From Chlorophyllum brunneum (lineage: Eukaryota; Basidiomycota; Agaricomycetes; Agaricales; Agaricaceae): DNA of 64,000 bases. Below are positions 45,551 through 55,230 of the stretch, in pieces. The DNA lies in assembly GCA_963576785.1 (NCBI GenBank), contig OY756142.1, positions 2,418,001-2,482,000 of the forward strand, read 5' to 3'. Position 1 is the stretch's first letter; each line of letters begins with the position of its first letter. The notes beneath the pieces were generated by a model. That model was not told the origin of the DNA and searched no databases. It worked only from the letters and a program-made list of their open reading frames with translations. The position numbers and the translations under genes were made by a program.

Positions 45551-46963
45551 TGTTAGCAAATGACCTGTTTAGATAGTCACATGATCTAGAGTGCACAGAC
45601 TATGTAGTTTTGGTATATAGGGAGTGTCCTAGCTCCCTCAAATATAAGGTTTTTACCTACTTTTGTGTCTGTGTCTGTGTTTGTGTCTGTGTTTGAGTCC
45701 TCTCTCTATTGGGGGTAGGGCATAGTGAAAGTGGCTGCAGGGAAACAGGAAGCTAGTCCAGGGGTTATGCCTTGGAGGTACACCTTCATGGCCTCTGCCT
45801 GCCCAACTAGTGGACTGTAGGGGGCCATTTACTGGGAGCACACTGAAAAAAGCTGCCCAGTTACCGAGAAGGAGCAGCCTGGCTCAAGAGGTCAAAATCC
45901 TCTGTTGGTGGGTCCCCGTAAAGATTGGGGTGTACCCATTTGAGTTGTTACCATGTGAGAGGTCTGGATTTGGGGTGGCGGTATACACAGCTTGTGGTAA
46001 GATCCTGTCCATACACTATATAGAAAGAGTGCCTCAAGTGAATAGTGGGCCAGTCCTCAGGGATACTGTGCTCTCTCAGTAGCGGAGTGTTTGCCCAAGC
46101 TAAAGGCTTTACCTCTTAGGAGGGAGGAGCAAAGTCCCCACAATATGGCCAGATGCAACACCAATATGGGAGCCTGGGAACATGCTAGGCATTCTACGGG
46201 CACATAACATCTCAAGACCCCCATCTTTGGGCCTCTATGAGCTTTATTCCCTCAAGGGGCTCCATATGTGGGCTCCTACTGCAGTTCAAACTTCCTTGTT
46301 CTCAAGGATAGTAAGAACAAGGTTCTACAGCCAATGTACCTCCATGGAGGTTCTTGGCTTCCTTTTTTTCTCTCTCAGTCCATTGTGACAAGAGCAAACT
46401 GTGCCATTCTCGGGCATGTGCCAACTGGAGAGTATTGCTCCTGGTTTCATCCTCTAGAGCCAATTGGCTGTGAGTATGGGGCTCCTTTGGAGACTTGCAC
46501 TCATATCTTGTGCTCTTGTCCATTATACAAGAGACATTGTGGCCTACCAGTCTCTATTAACCAGCTAGTATCTTTTCTTGGGTGCAACCCTGCTGCATTT
46601 GTGTTCAAGTCCAACACACCGCTTATGGGAGTTGGATAATATGACATGGCCCCTGCTAGCTTCCCACATCTTCAATGTGTGTAGAAGTTAATTGCAAATT
46701 GATGCATACTCTCCCTAGGGAGGGGAGGCTAGGGGTTGCTCATTGTTCTGGTCTGGAATTCACACATCCATACATGTTTCTGCAACTGTTTACCCAGACT
46801 GCTGACAGACAGTCTATTTTGGCCAGGGAAGAGCCCATCTTTGATTACCCTCTATCATATGTACATGTCATAGTAGATACAGGTGTGATCATGCACCACC
46901 CTAAACATGATGATTTAAAAAAATAAAAATAAAAAGTCCTCTCTCTATTCTCCTTCCTTAACA
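45551..46963 (+). repeat. LTR of family T, split by LINE unit U6
   Basis: Begins TGTTAGCAAATG at 45551, includes TATATAGGG near 45615 and a GTGTCTGTGT-type repeat, and is interrupted at 45710. The remaining 14 bp (CTCCTTCCTTAACA) are at 46950-46963. Net LTR length is about 174 bp, shorter than the solo copies because the GATA-rich part is largely missing. Confidence 0.75.
45711..46935 (+). mobile_element. Leader-LINE chimera U6
   Basis: Flanked by a perfect 14-bp duplication GTCCTCTCTCTATT (45697-45710 and 46936-46949). It starts inside the leader (GGGGGTAGGGCATAG), has one GCTGAAAAAAGC motif near 45845, reaches the leader boundary TCAAGGGGCTCCATATGTGGG at about 46272, and is fused to the RNase H C-terminal part of family A ORF2. 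The leader frame runs in frame into SNFLVLKDSKNK .. CEYGAPLETCTHILCSCPLYKRH (ORF 46268-46636). The family A 3' UTR and an imperfect A-rich tail end it. Confidence 0.92.
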
Positions 46964-47290
46964 GGTCAAGGCCATAGGCATGCTTGGTAACTTGTCCCAA
47001 GGCCTTCTTCCTACCCAGAAGAGGATTCTTTATTGCTCATGTATAGTGCCTATTGCTATGTATGGGTTCTGTCTTTGGTTTTACAAAGGTGCCCATAATA
47101 AGGCCCTTCTGAAACAACTTAATACCATACAGTGTAAAGCTGCATTATGGATCACTGGTACATTCTGCACTAGCCCTACTGGAGGGGCTGAAGCCTTGGC
47201 TGGCCTCATTCCCATCTATCTCTATCTCAAGAAACTGGCTACCCATACCATCCATAGGGTAGCCACACTTTCTGAGACCCATCCTGTGCT
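46964..47290 (+). pseudogene. LINE ORF2 thumb/connection fragment (copy L9)
   Basis: Open frame MLGNLSQGLLPTQKRILYCSCIVPIAMYGFCLWFYKGAHNK .. AALWITGTFCTSPTGGAEALAGLIPI .. HTIHRVATLSETHPV, the region after the RT palm in family A. It may be the displaced continuation of L11, with about 1 kb of RT missing. Cut at 47290 by the poly(T) end of LINE L8. Confidence 0.85.
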
Positions 47291-49085
47291 TTTTTTTTTT
47301 TTTTTTATCAACATGTTTAAGGTGGTGCGCGATTGCAGTCCACCTGTATCTACTATGATATGCAGAGTACAAAGAGTAGTTTATGAAGATTGGCTCTCCC
47401 CTGGCTGCACTAGACCACCAACAGGTAGTCTGGGTAAACAGTCATGGAAACACACATGGATGCACAAATCCTAGACCAGAAAAATGAGCAACCCCTAGCC
47501 TCCCCTCCCTAAGGAGAGTATGTGTCAATTCACAATTAACTTCTACACACATCAGAGATGTGGGAAGCTAGCAGGGGCCATGCCATGTTATCCAACCCCT
47601 GCAAGCAGTATGTTGGCCTTAAACATGAATGCAGAGGGATTGCATTTAAGAAAAGATACCAGCAGGCCACGACATCTCTTGTACAATGGACAAGAGCACA
47701 AGATATGAGTGTGGGTCTCCAAAGGAGCCCCACACTTGCAGCCAATTGGCTCTAGAGGATGGAACTGGGAGCAGTACTCTCCAGTTGGCACATGCCCGAG
47801 AATGGCACAGTTTGCTCTCATCGTAATGGACTGAGAGGAAAAAGAAGGAAGCCAAGAACTATCATGGAGGTATATTGGCTATAGAACTTTGTTCTTACTA
47901 TCCTTGAGAACAAGAAAGTTTGAACTGCAGTAAGAGAAGTCCTAGAAAGAGACTTTTCAGGCCTTCTGAATAGTTGCTACATTGAGTTTATGCAGCAAGT
48001 CAATAGATGTTGCTGGACTACATCCAGTGGCAACTTGGAGATTAGGGGCATATAAATGCATCTCCTGATGAATGGACCATTTTGCCGACGACAATGGACC
48101 AGAAAGTGAGGGAGTGGTCAGGATGATTCCTGAACCACTCCAAGAGAAGACGACATACAGCTAGGGAATGTCCCTGACCAGAGTGTATGGATGGGTCGAG
48201 AGCTCGTTTGGCAGAACCAATCGAGTCTGTAAAGACTGCAATGTGTACAGCCTCAGAAACTGCCGCAGCAGTTCCCAAGGCCATATAAATGGTGAAAAGT
48301 TCAGCATCTGGGGCTATAACTTTGCCAGCTGGATGTTGCAATGCACAAAGCAAACACGTCCCCCTGTAAATGTGGGCAGCCAAGACTACCTGGTAATCTC
48401 CAATCAGTGGTAGACTTGTGTCTGTTACTGCATAGACAACCTGTCTATCCTCCCGATACCCATGAAGAGTATTGTTGAGCAAATCCACCTGACAACCCAC
48501 AGGGTTTCCACTGAGTGAGGCATCATATGTTTTATAAGTCACCTGGGCCGCATAGTGGTCCAGGAGATGAGAACCTGGCAACACTTTGAGCACAAATGGC
48601 TCAAACATCTCTATTAAGTCTGGCAAACAAGAGTTTGCCTCTGTGACCGGCCCCTTGATCTTGACTGTCTGAGTAGGGGTCATGAGAGTGATCGATCTTG
48701 GGTGTGGAACACAACTCCCTATATACTGACACCCCATGATGGAGTGAACAGGGTGGTTCTCAGAAAGGGTGGCTACCCTGTGAATGGTATGGGTAGCCAG
48801 TTTCTTGAGATGGAGGTGGATGGGGATGAGGTCAGCTAAGGCTTCAGCTCCTCCGGTAGGGCTGGTGTGGAATCTGCCCACACAGGGGTCGAATCCTTGC
48901 TTCCGTAAAATTGCCAACAACATATTGTGGTTGAGCAAAGAAAAGAACTGAGCAATGTCAAAAGTGACAATGCTAGTCTTGAGGCCCTTGGCCTACCCTG
49001 CATGAACAATGTGGGTTAGGAGCATCCCAGCATAATCAGTGGACCTCTGACAGATACCACTAAGCTGATTTGGATGGAAGATTCC
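47291..49085 (-). pseudogene. LINE L8, 3' half: thumb, RNase H, zinc tail, 3' UTR
   Basis: Poly(T) at 47291-47307 marks the 3' end. Above it lie the family A 3' UTR, the C-terminal zinc region (CKCGAPLETHTHILCSCPLYKRC, 47760-47690), and a 298-codon frame (48938-48042) with TSPTGGAEALADLIPI, VYAVTDTSLPLIGDYQVVLAAHIYRG (RNase H Asp), APDAELFTIYMALG and IAVFTDSIGSAKRALDPSIHSGQ. A long deletion joins CVGRFHTSPTGG near 48870, removing much of the RT palm and thumb. Interrupted at 49085 by U7; the 5' half continues at 50753. Confidence 0.88.
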
Positions 49086-50752
49086 GTCGGCCTAATGGTC
49101 GAGTGGTTTGGGTGTAGGCTTAATTCCTACCAGGCTGCTTGGCTAGAAGGTCCTGGGTTCGAAACCTGTGGAAGGGGATTTATTCTCAACCGTGGGAAGT
49201 ACCAGTGTGCGAGGCGTGGTTGCTTAGCAATATTCCTGGGTGACACCGGATTAGGTTGTGTGGTCCTGTTTGGCATTGTTTGGTGCTGTCACAGGCTAGC
49301 ATGGGAGTTGTCATACCCAGCTACATAGCAAGTCACATAGTGACGTCACACTGTCACGGTGTGACCCAGCTGTATGCATTGCCCAAGTCCAATATTGGCC
49401 AAAGGCGGTGGTGCCCTAATGCCGGGGCCTAACTTGGAAGGATTACCTAAGCCACTGCTGGAGATAGGGCATTATAAGAAGGGGAATGTCGTGATAATAG
49501 TCCGACTCAGAGCGTGCTGAAAAAAGCCACCGAGATAGGATACCCCTCCCGGTCCGCTTTGGCATAGTTCCGGTAGTTAGTAGATATAACCCAATCTCCA
49601 GATTGAGGATGCTGACTAAGTTGGCTTAAAATAACCTCAGGACCAATCTGGTAGTGGTGTCTGCAAGGTGTAGATCTCAGACAGTTAAGCACAGGGATCC
49701 GGGCCGTAAGGCATACCGAACTGGCTGCTGAGGAACGGGAAGCAACTCCGGGGTAGCGCCTGGGTGAAGTTGTGGGCCGTAGCAGGTGATGTACCGGGGC
49801 GTGCTAAAAAAAGCCGCCGGTTATCAGAGAATGCTCACCTGGCTCGAGAGGACTAAATCCTACATTGGTTGGCCTGGTACAGGAAAAATAGCCAGGTTCC
49901 AGCTCAAGTTGATTCCACGTTGCCATTGGCTAAGGCTGGTGGTAAGAGACCTCTCAAGAGGCTCCGTAGACGGGTTTACAAGTTGCCGCTGGACGTCGTC
50001 CAGTCACATCTATTGATTCGCTGCGTAAAGTCAATGTAGCAACCATTCAGAAGGCCTGGAAAGTCACTTTCCAGGACTCCTCTTATCGAGGTTCTAACTT
50101 CCTTGCTCTCAAGGATAGTAAGAACAAAGTTTTACGGCCAACGTACCTCCATGGGGGTTCTTGGCTTCCTTCTTTTCCCTCTCAGTCTATTGCGACAAGA
50201 GCGAACTGTGCCATCCTCAGACACACTCTAACCAGCAAGTATCGCTCCCGGTTCCATCCTCTAGAGCCTGTTGGCTGCGAGTGTGGGGCTCCTTTGGAGA
50301 CTCGCACTCATATCTTGTGCTCTTGTCCTCTGTACAAGAGACGTCGTGGCCTGCCGGTCTCTATTGACCAGCTGGTAGGTTTCCTTAAGTGCAATCCTTC
50401 TGCGTTTGCATTTAAGTCCAACACACCGCCTGTGGGAGTTGGATAACGCAGCGCAGCCCCTGCTAGCTCCCCACGTCTCTGATGTGTGTAGGAGTTAATT
50501 GCGAATTGACGCATACTCTCTCTAGGGAGGGGAGGCTAGGGGTCACTTGTTTTTCTGGTCTAGGATTCGCACGTCCATGTGTGCTTCCGCGACCGTTCAC
50601 CCAGACTGCCTGTCGGTGGTCTAGTTTGGCCAGGGGAGAGCCAATCTTCAATTACCATCACTAGTGTAGCCTACATGTCACAGTAGATACAGGTGGACTG
50701 CGATCGCGCACCACCTTAAACATGTTGATTTAAAAAAAAAAAAAAAAAAAAA
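49086..50752 (+). mobile_element. U7: tRNA-headed leader joined to LINE tail (giant SINE-like unit)
   Basis: Flanked by a 14-bp duplication (GGATGGAAGATTCC 49072-49085; GGATGGAAGACTCC 50753-50766). Order inside: tRNA-like head with A and B boxes (49086-49185); a body of about 300 bp, unlike the other leaders; two leader-type segments with GCTGAAAAAAGCC and GCTAAAAAAAGCCGCC motifs (49517, 49806); the leader boundary GAGGCTCCGTAGACGGG at about 49976; the family A RNase H end with CECGAPLETRTHILCSCPLYKRR (about 50275-50345); the family A 3' UTR; and a 22-bp poly(A). CpG is abundant, so it is young. The architecture (pol III-type head, body, LINE-derived tail) is that of a SINE, but much longer. 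Confidence 0.85.
49096..49166 (+). promoter_or_regulatory. Putative pol III internal promoter (A and B boxes) of U7
   Basis: TGGTCGAGTGG at 49096-49106 fits the tRNA A-box consensus, and GGTTCGAAACC at 49156-49166 fits the B box exactly. The 50-bp spacing and the YGGTCGAGTGG form resemble tRNA-Leu or tRNA-Ser. A full cloverleaf could not be closed by hand, so this is called tRNA-related rather than a tRNA gene. Confidence 0.65.
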
Positions 50753-51890
50753 GGATGGAAGACTCCATGTTTGACAGAGTCAAACTGGAGGCAATTCGAG
50801 ATCATCTTCTTGATGAGCTTGCCAAAGGTATTCAGGAGCACAATGGGCCTGAATGCCTTAGGCATTGAGTAGGACAGCTTGCCTGGCTTTGGTATGATAA
50901 CTGACAAGCTTTCCTTGAAATGGGATGGCCAATGACCCACATGCATGCAGGCATTAGCTATCCTGATGAATAGTCGAAGGATGTCGGGGTCCTCAGCAAT
51001 CTCTTTGAGGTGGGTCCACGTTATGTGGTCTGGCCCCGGGGCGGACACACCTGAGCATACACTCAGGGCATCCATCAGCTCTAAGGCTGAGAAATGGACC
51101 CACTCCCTAGCTGAAAGGCTTGGTAGCAGATCAAGAATAGCAATATCTACAGCTCGGCCAGAAGCAGAGTTGTAGGTATTGTGGAGTGCATCCCAGAGAT
51201 CTGGGAGCATATGACATGGCTCCCCATTGTACTGGATAGCCTTGCAGGGTGGAAGCTTCCGCTTCTGGACCCATTCCATAAGATTCTACGGTCACTTGTT
51301 AGAAGAAGCAATCTCCTCAATGCAAGTATCAAAGAAGTTACGTTTAGCGCGCTTCTTAGCACATCTAAAATTAGAGTAGTCATCGTGAGAATGAGTCTCA
51401 CAATATCTCCTGAAGGTTTTGCAGCATTCCTGGTTCCACCAGGGCTTAGAGCGGCAAGTGATCATGATGTCCACTGCATGGGCTTCCCACACAGTAGAAA
51501 AGGCCTCTACCATGGCATGAACCACAGCTTCAATCTCATCAGTTGTAGTAGGTTCTAAAAGCCTAGCAACTTCACAGAGATCCTGGATAACATCAGTAAG
51601 GAAGAGTACTACCTCTTTACCACCATCATGTGGCAGGGTTTTTCTGTGAGTCTCCACAATTGTGGGTGTGACTGGAAGTACCAGAACCAGCAGAATGTGG
51701 TCTGATGGACCCCTAAGGGAGTAATCTAACCTAGGTCTATGGGAGCAGATCTGATGAACTGCCAGGGAGGTTCTTGAAAAAAGAGGACATCAAAGTAATC
51801 TTTGAGGTCCTCAAGTAGAGTATCCACTAAATCATAATTCTTATTACAATTCTGCTGATATACACGGATATTTCGTAGTTCTAAAGGTCG
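50753..51890 (-). pseudogene. LINE L8, 5' half of ORF2: endonuclease (deleted) and RT start
   Basis: Reading down from 51899 (ATG of ORF2 overlapping the ORF1 stop): RVYQQNCNKNYD, then the endonuclease is cut near 51745, where the QEP..FIRS part is joined directly to SHRPRLDYSL, so the central catalytic blocks are deleted. Then HRKTLPHDGGKEVVLFLTDVIQDLCEVARLLEPTT, FRCAKKRAKRNFFDTCIEEIAS, VQKRKLPPCKAIQYNGEPCHMLPDLWDALHNTYNSASGRAVDI, PSLSAREWVHFSALELMDALSVCSGVSAPGPDHITWTHLKEI and PKAFRPIVLLNTFGKLI (RT blocks). It is cut at 50753 by U7. Confidence 0.88.
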
Positions 51891-51891
51891 C

Positions 51892-52275
51892 CTATTCATT
51901 GGCAAGCTGTAGAGTACGAGGGTTGGTGAGGGGAGATTGCCGTCGAAGACAGTTGTTACTTACCTTGTGGTAGAACTTCTTCATTTTCTCAGGTTCAAAC
52001 CGAGTATCAAAAAATTTGCATTTCTTCGAGGTCATATGGTGTGGACCTTGGCAGTTGAGACAACATGGCATATGAGGACAGGGTTCATCCACCGGTGTGG
52101 GGGGAATGGGGGGCTGCATGCTGGAGTTACTCTTGCAGTGACCACAGAAAGTTCAGTGGTATTCCTTATGATGAGAACCACCACAGGTCAGGGATTTTAG
52201 GGCCTGCACCTTGCAGAATTGAATGGGGTGACCCCTGTGGAAGCATTGCTTGCACAGAGACACCCCTGAAGAGGC
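51892..52275 (-). pseudogene. LINE L8 ORF1 C-terminal part (zinc knuckles)
   Basis: Minus-strand ORF1 end with knuckles CKQCFHRGHPIQFC (about 52250-52205), CGGSHHKEYH (TGA) TFCGHC and CPHMPCCLNCQGPHHMTSKKC, ending RTLQLANE with TAG at 51894-51892. The ORF2 start ATG (51899-51897) overlaps the end as ATGAATAG. One TGA replaces an Arg or Gln codon at about 52155. It is truncated at 52275 by the poly(T) end of unit U3. Confidence 0.85.
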
Positions 52276-52652
52276 TTTTTTTTTTTTTTAAATCGTCATG
52301 TTTAAGGTGGTGTGCAGTTGCAGTCCACCTGTATCTACTGTGACATGTAGGCTACAAAAAGAGGGTAATCGAAGATTGGCTCTCCCCTGGCTGAACTAGA
52401 CTGCCGACAGGTGGTCTGGGTGAATGGTCATGGAAACACGCACGGGCGCGTGAATCCTAGACCAGAAAAATGAGCAACCCCTAGCCTCCCCTCCCTAGGG
52501 AGAGTATGCGTCAATTTGCAATTAACTCCTACACACGTCGAAGACGTGGGGAGCTAGCAGGGGCCACGTCGCGTTATCCAACTCCTGCAGGCGGTGTGTT
52601 GGACTTAAACGCAAACACAGAAGGATTGCACTTAAGGAAAACTACCAGCTGG

Positions 52653-55184
52653 TCAATAGAGACCAGCAGGCCACGACGTCTCTTGTACAGAGGACAAGAG
52701 CACAAGATATGAGTGCGAGTCTCCAAAGGAGCCCCACACTCGCAGCCAACAGGCTCTAGAGGATGGAACCGGGAGTGATACTCGCTGGTTGGTGCGTGCC
52801 CGAGGATGGCATGATTTGCTCTTGTCGCAATGGGACTGAGAGGGGAAAGACGGAAGCCAAGAACCCCCATGGAGGTACGTTGGCTGTAGCAGTTTGTCCT
52901 TACTATCCTTGAGAGCAAGGAAGTTCGAACCACAATAAGAGAAGTCCTGGAAAGTAACTTTCCAGGCCTTCTGAATGGTTGCCACATTGAGTTTATGCAG
53001 TGAATCAATAGTCATCGCTGGATGATGTCCAGTGGCGACCTGAAGGTCGGTGGCAAATAAATGCACCTCCTGATGAATAGACCACTTTGCTGAAGATGGA
53101 ACAGACCAGAAAGTGAGAGAGCGGTCAGGACGATCCCTGAACCACTCCAACAAGAGACGACAAACAGCCAGGGAGTGTCCCTGGCCAGAATGTACGGACG
53201 GGTCAAGAGCTCGCTTGGTGGAACCAATCAAGTCTGTAAAAACCGCAATATGTACAGCCTCAGAGACTGCCGCAGCAGTCCCCAAGGCCATACGAATGGC
53301 AAAAAGTTCAGCATCTGGGGCTGTAACCTTGCCAGCTGGGTGACGCGTTGCCCGAAGCAAACGTGTCCCCCTATAAATGTGGGCAGCAGAAACTGCCTGG
53401 AAGTCTCCAACCAGTGGCAGACTTGCGTCTGTCACTGCATAGACAACCTGTCTATCCTCACAATACCCACGGAGGGTATCATTGAGCAAATCCACCTGAC
53501 GACCTGCAGGGTTTCCACCGAGCGAGGCGTCATACGTTTTGTAAGTCACCTGAGCCGCATAGCGGTCCAGGAGACGAGAACCTGGGGATGCTTTGAGCGC
53601 AAATGGCTCGAACGTCTCCGTTAAGTCTGGCAAACGAGAGTTTGCCTCTGTGACTGGCCCCTTGACCTTGACCACCTGCGCGGGAGTCATGAGGGCGATT
53701 GATCTGGGGTGTGGAACACATCCCCCTATGTACTGATGCCCCATAATGGAGTGGACAGGGTGATTCTCAGAAAGTGTGGCAACCCTGTGGACGGCACGGG
53801 CAGCCAGCTTCTTGAGATGAAGATGGATGGGGATGAGGCCAGCCAAGGCCTCAGCTCCTCCGGTAGGGCTGGTGCAGAATGCACCAGTGATCCACAATGC
53901 AGCCCTATGCTGCATGGTGTTAAGTTGTTTCAGAAGGGCCTTGTTATGGGCACCCTCATAAAACCACAAACAAAACCCATACGTAGCGATAGGCACTACA
54001 CACGAGCGATAAAGGGTCCTCTTTTGAGCAGGAAGAAGACCTCGTGAAGAGTTACCAAGCATGCCCATGGCCTTGACCGTGGACAGAGACTTGGTAGCGT
54101 AATGTTGAACATGCTCTTTGAACGTAAGAGCACGATCGAAGAAAAAACCCAAGTACCTCCAATGGGTCTTAGGGCGTAACGGAGTGTCACCAGTATGGGG
54201 AGCATACCCCAAATCCAGCGGTGGGTTATCATCTCCCCGTTTACGGGAGAAATGAAAAACTTCGGACTTGTCGTGCTCGACGGCAAGCCCAAATGCAGTA
54301 GTCAAGCGATAAATAATCTGGTACGCCTGCTTGAGGCACACCAAATTAGGCTCCCAAGCTTTAGCTTGGGCGATGGCAAGGCCATTGTCAACATATGAGA
54401 GCAAGCTGCTCCCAAGGGCAATTGCCTCCCTATCATAAAGCTTCATGAAGGGAGCAAGATAAAGGCTGGAGAGGACAGGAGAGAGCGAAGAGCCCTGACC
54501 GACCCCAACGTCCGCCTGCCTGAGATCAGACTTGTGGTTCCCCCACGCATACTGCGTAGAGCGGCCAACCAAATAAGAGGCAAAAAATCTACTCACACAG
54601 GGGTCGAATCCTTGCTTCCGTAGAATTGCCAACAACATACTGTAGTTGAGCAAAGGAAAGAACTGAGCGATATCAAATGCGACAATGCTAGTCTTGAGGC
54701 CCTTGGCCCACCCCGCATGAACGATGTGGGTTAGGAGCATTCTAGCATCATCAGTGGACCTCTGACGGATGCCACTGAGCTGATTTGGACGAAAAACTCC
54801 ATGTTTGACAGAGTCAAACTGGAGGCAATTTGAGATCATTTTCTCAATGAGTTTACCAAAGGTGTTCAGGAGCACAATGGGCCTGAACGCCTTGGGCGTT
54901 GAATAGGATGGCTTGCCTGGTTTCAGTATGATAACCAACAAGCTTTTCTTGAAGTGGGATGGCCAATAACCCACATGCATGCAGGCATTTGCTATCCCGA
55001 TGAACAGCCAAAGGACATCAGGGTCCTCGGTAATCTCCTTGAGGTGGGTCCACGTTACATAGTCCGGCCCCGGGGTGGACACACCCGAGCATGTGCTAAG
55101 GGCATCCATCAGCTCTAAGGCTGAGAAATGGACCCACTCCCTAGCCGGAAGGCTTGGCAATGGATCAAGAACAGAAATATCCAC
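52653..55184 (-). CDS. LINE RT-RNase H protein of U3 (843 codons, active site altered)
   Basis: Long uninterrupted frame with RT blocks FSALELMDALSTCSGVSTPGPDYVTW, KAFRPIVLLNTFGKLIEKM, GIRQRSTDDARML, IVAFDIAQFFPLLNYSML, GVGQGSSLSPVLSSLYLAPFMK and RYLGFFFDRAL. The active site reads SYVDNGLAIAQ (about 54400-54370), the second catalytic Asp having become Asn. RNase H: VYAVTDASLPLVGDFQAVSAA, APDAELFAIRMALG, VAVFTD-type block, HQEVHLF. Near 52835 one extra base moves the C-terminal zinc region (CECGAPLETRTHILCSCPLYKRR) into another frame (53008-52574). The leader frame upstream is out of frame with it. Probably inactive despite its length. Confidence 0.9.
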   Translation of the reverse strand: MDISVLDPLPSLPAREWVHFSALELMDALSTCSGVSTPGPDYVTWTHLKEITEDPDVLWLFIGIANACMHVGYWPSHFKKSLLVIILKPGKPSYSTPKAFRPIVLLNTFGKLIEKMISNCLQFDSVKHGVFRPNQLSGIRQRSTDDARMLLTHIVHAGWAKGLKTSIVAFDIAQFFPLLNYSMLLAILRKQGFDPCVSRFFASYLVGRSTQYAWGNHKSDLRQADVGVGQGSSLSPVLSSLYLAPFMKLYDREAIALGSSLLSYVDNGLAIAQAKAWEPNLVCLKQAYQIIYRLTTAFGLAVEHDKSEVFHFSRKRGDDNPPLDLGYAPHTGDTPLRPKTHWRYLGFFFDRALTFKEHVQHYATKSLSTVKAMGMLGNSSRGLLPAQKRTLYRSCVVPIATYGFCLWFYEGAHNKALLKQLNTMQHRAALWITGAFCTSPTGGAEALAGLIPIHLHLKKLAARAVHRVATLSENHPVHSIMGHQYIGGCVPHPRSIALMTPAQVVKVKGPVTEANSRLPDLTETFEPFALKASPGSRLLDRYAAQVTYKTYDASLGGNPAGRQVDLLNDTLRGYCEDRQVVYAVTDASLPLVGDFQAVSAAHIYRGTRLLRATRHPAGKVTAPDAELFAIRMALGTAAAVSEAVHIAVFTDLIGSTKRALDPSVHSGQGHSLAVCRLLLEWFRDRPDRSLTFWSVPSSAKWSIHQEVHLFATDLQVATGHHPAMTIDSLHKLNVATIQKAWKVTFQDFSYCGSNFLALKDSKDKLLQPTYLHGGSWLPSFPSQSHCDKSKSCHPRARTNQRVSLPVPSSRACWLRVWGSFGDSHSYLVLLSSVQETSWPAGLY

Positions 55185-55230
55185 AGCTCGGCCAGAAGCC
55201 GAGTTGTAGGTATTGTGGAGTGCGTCCCAC

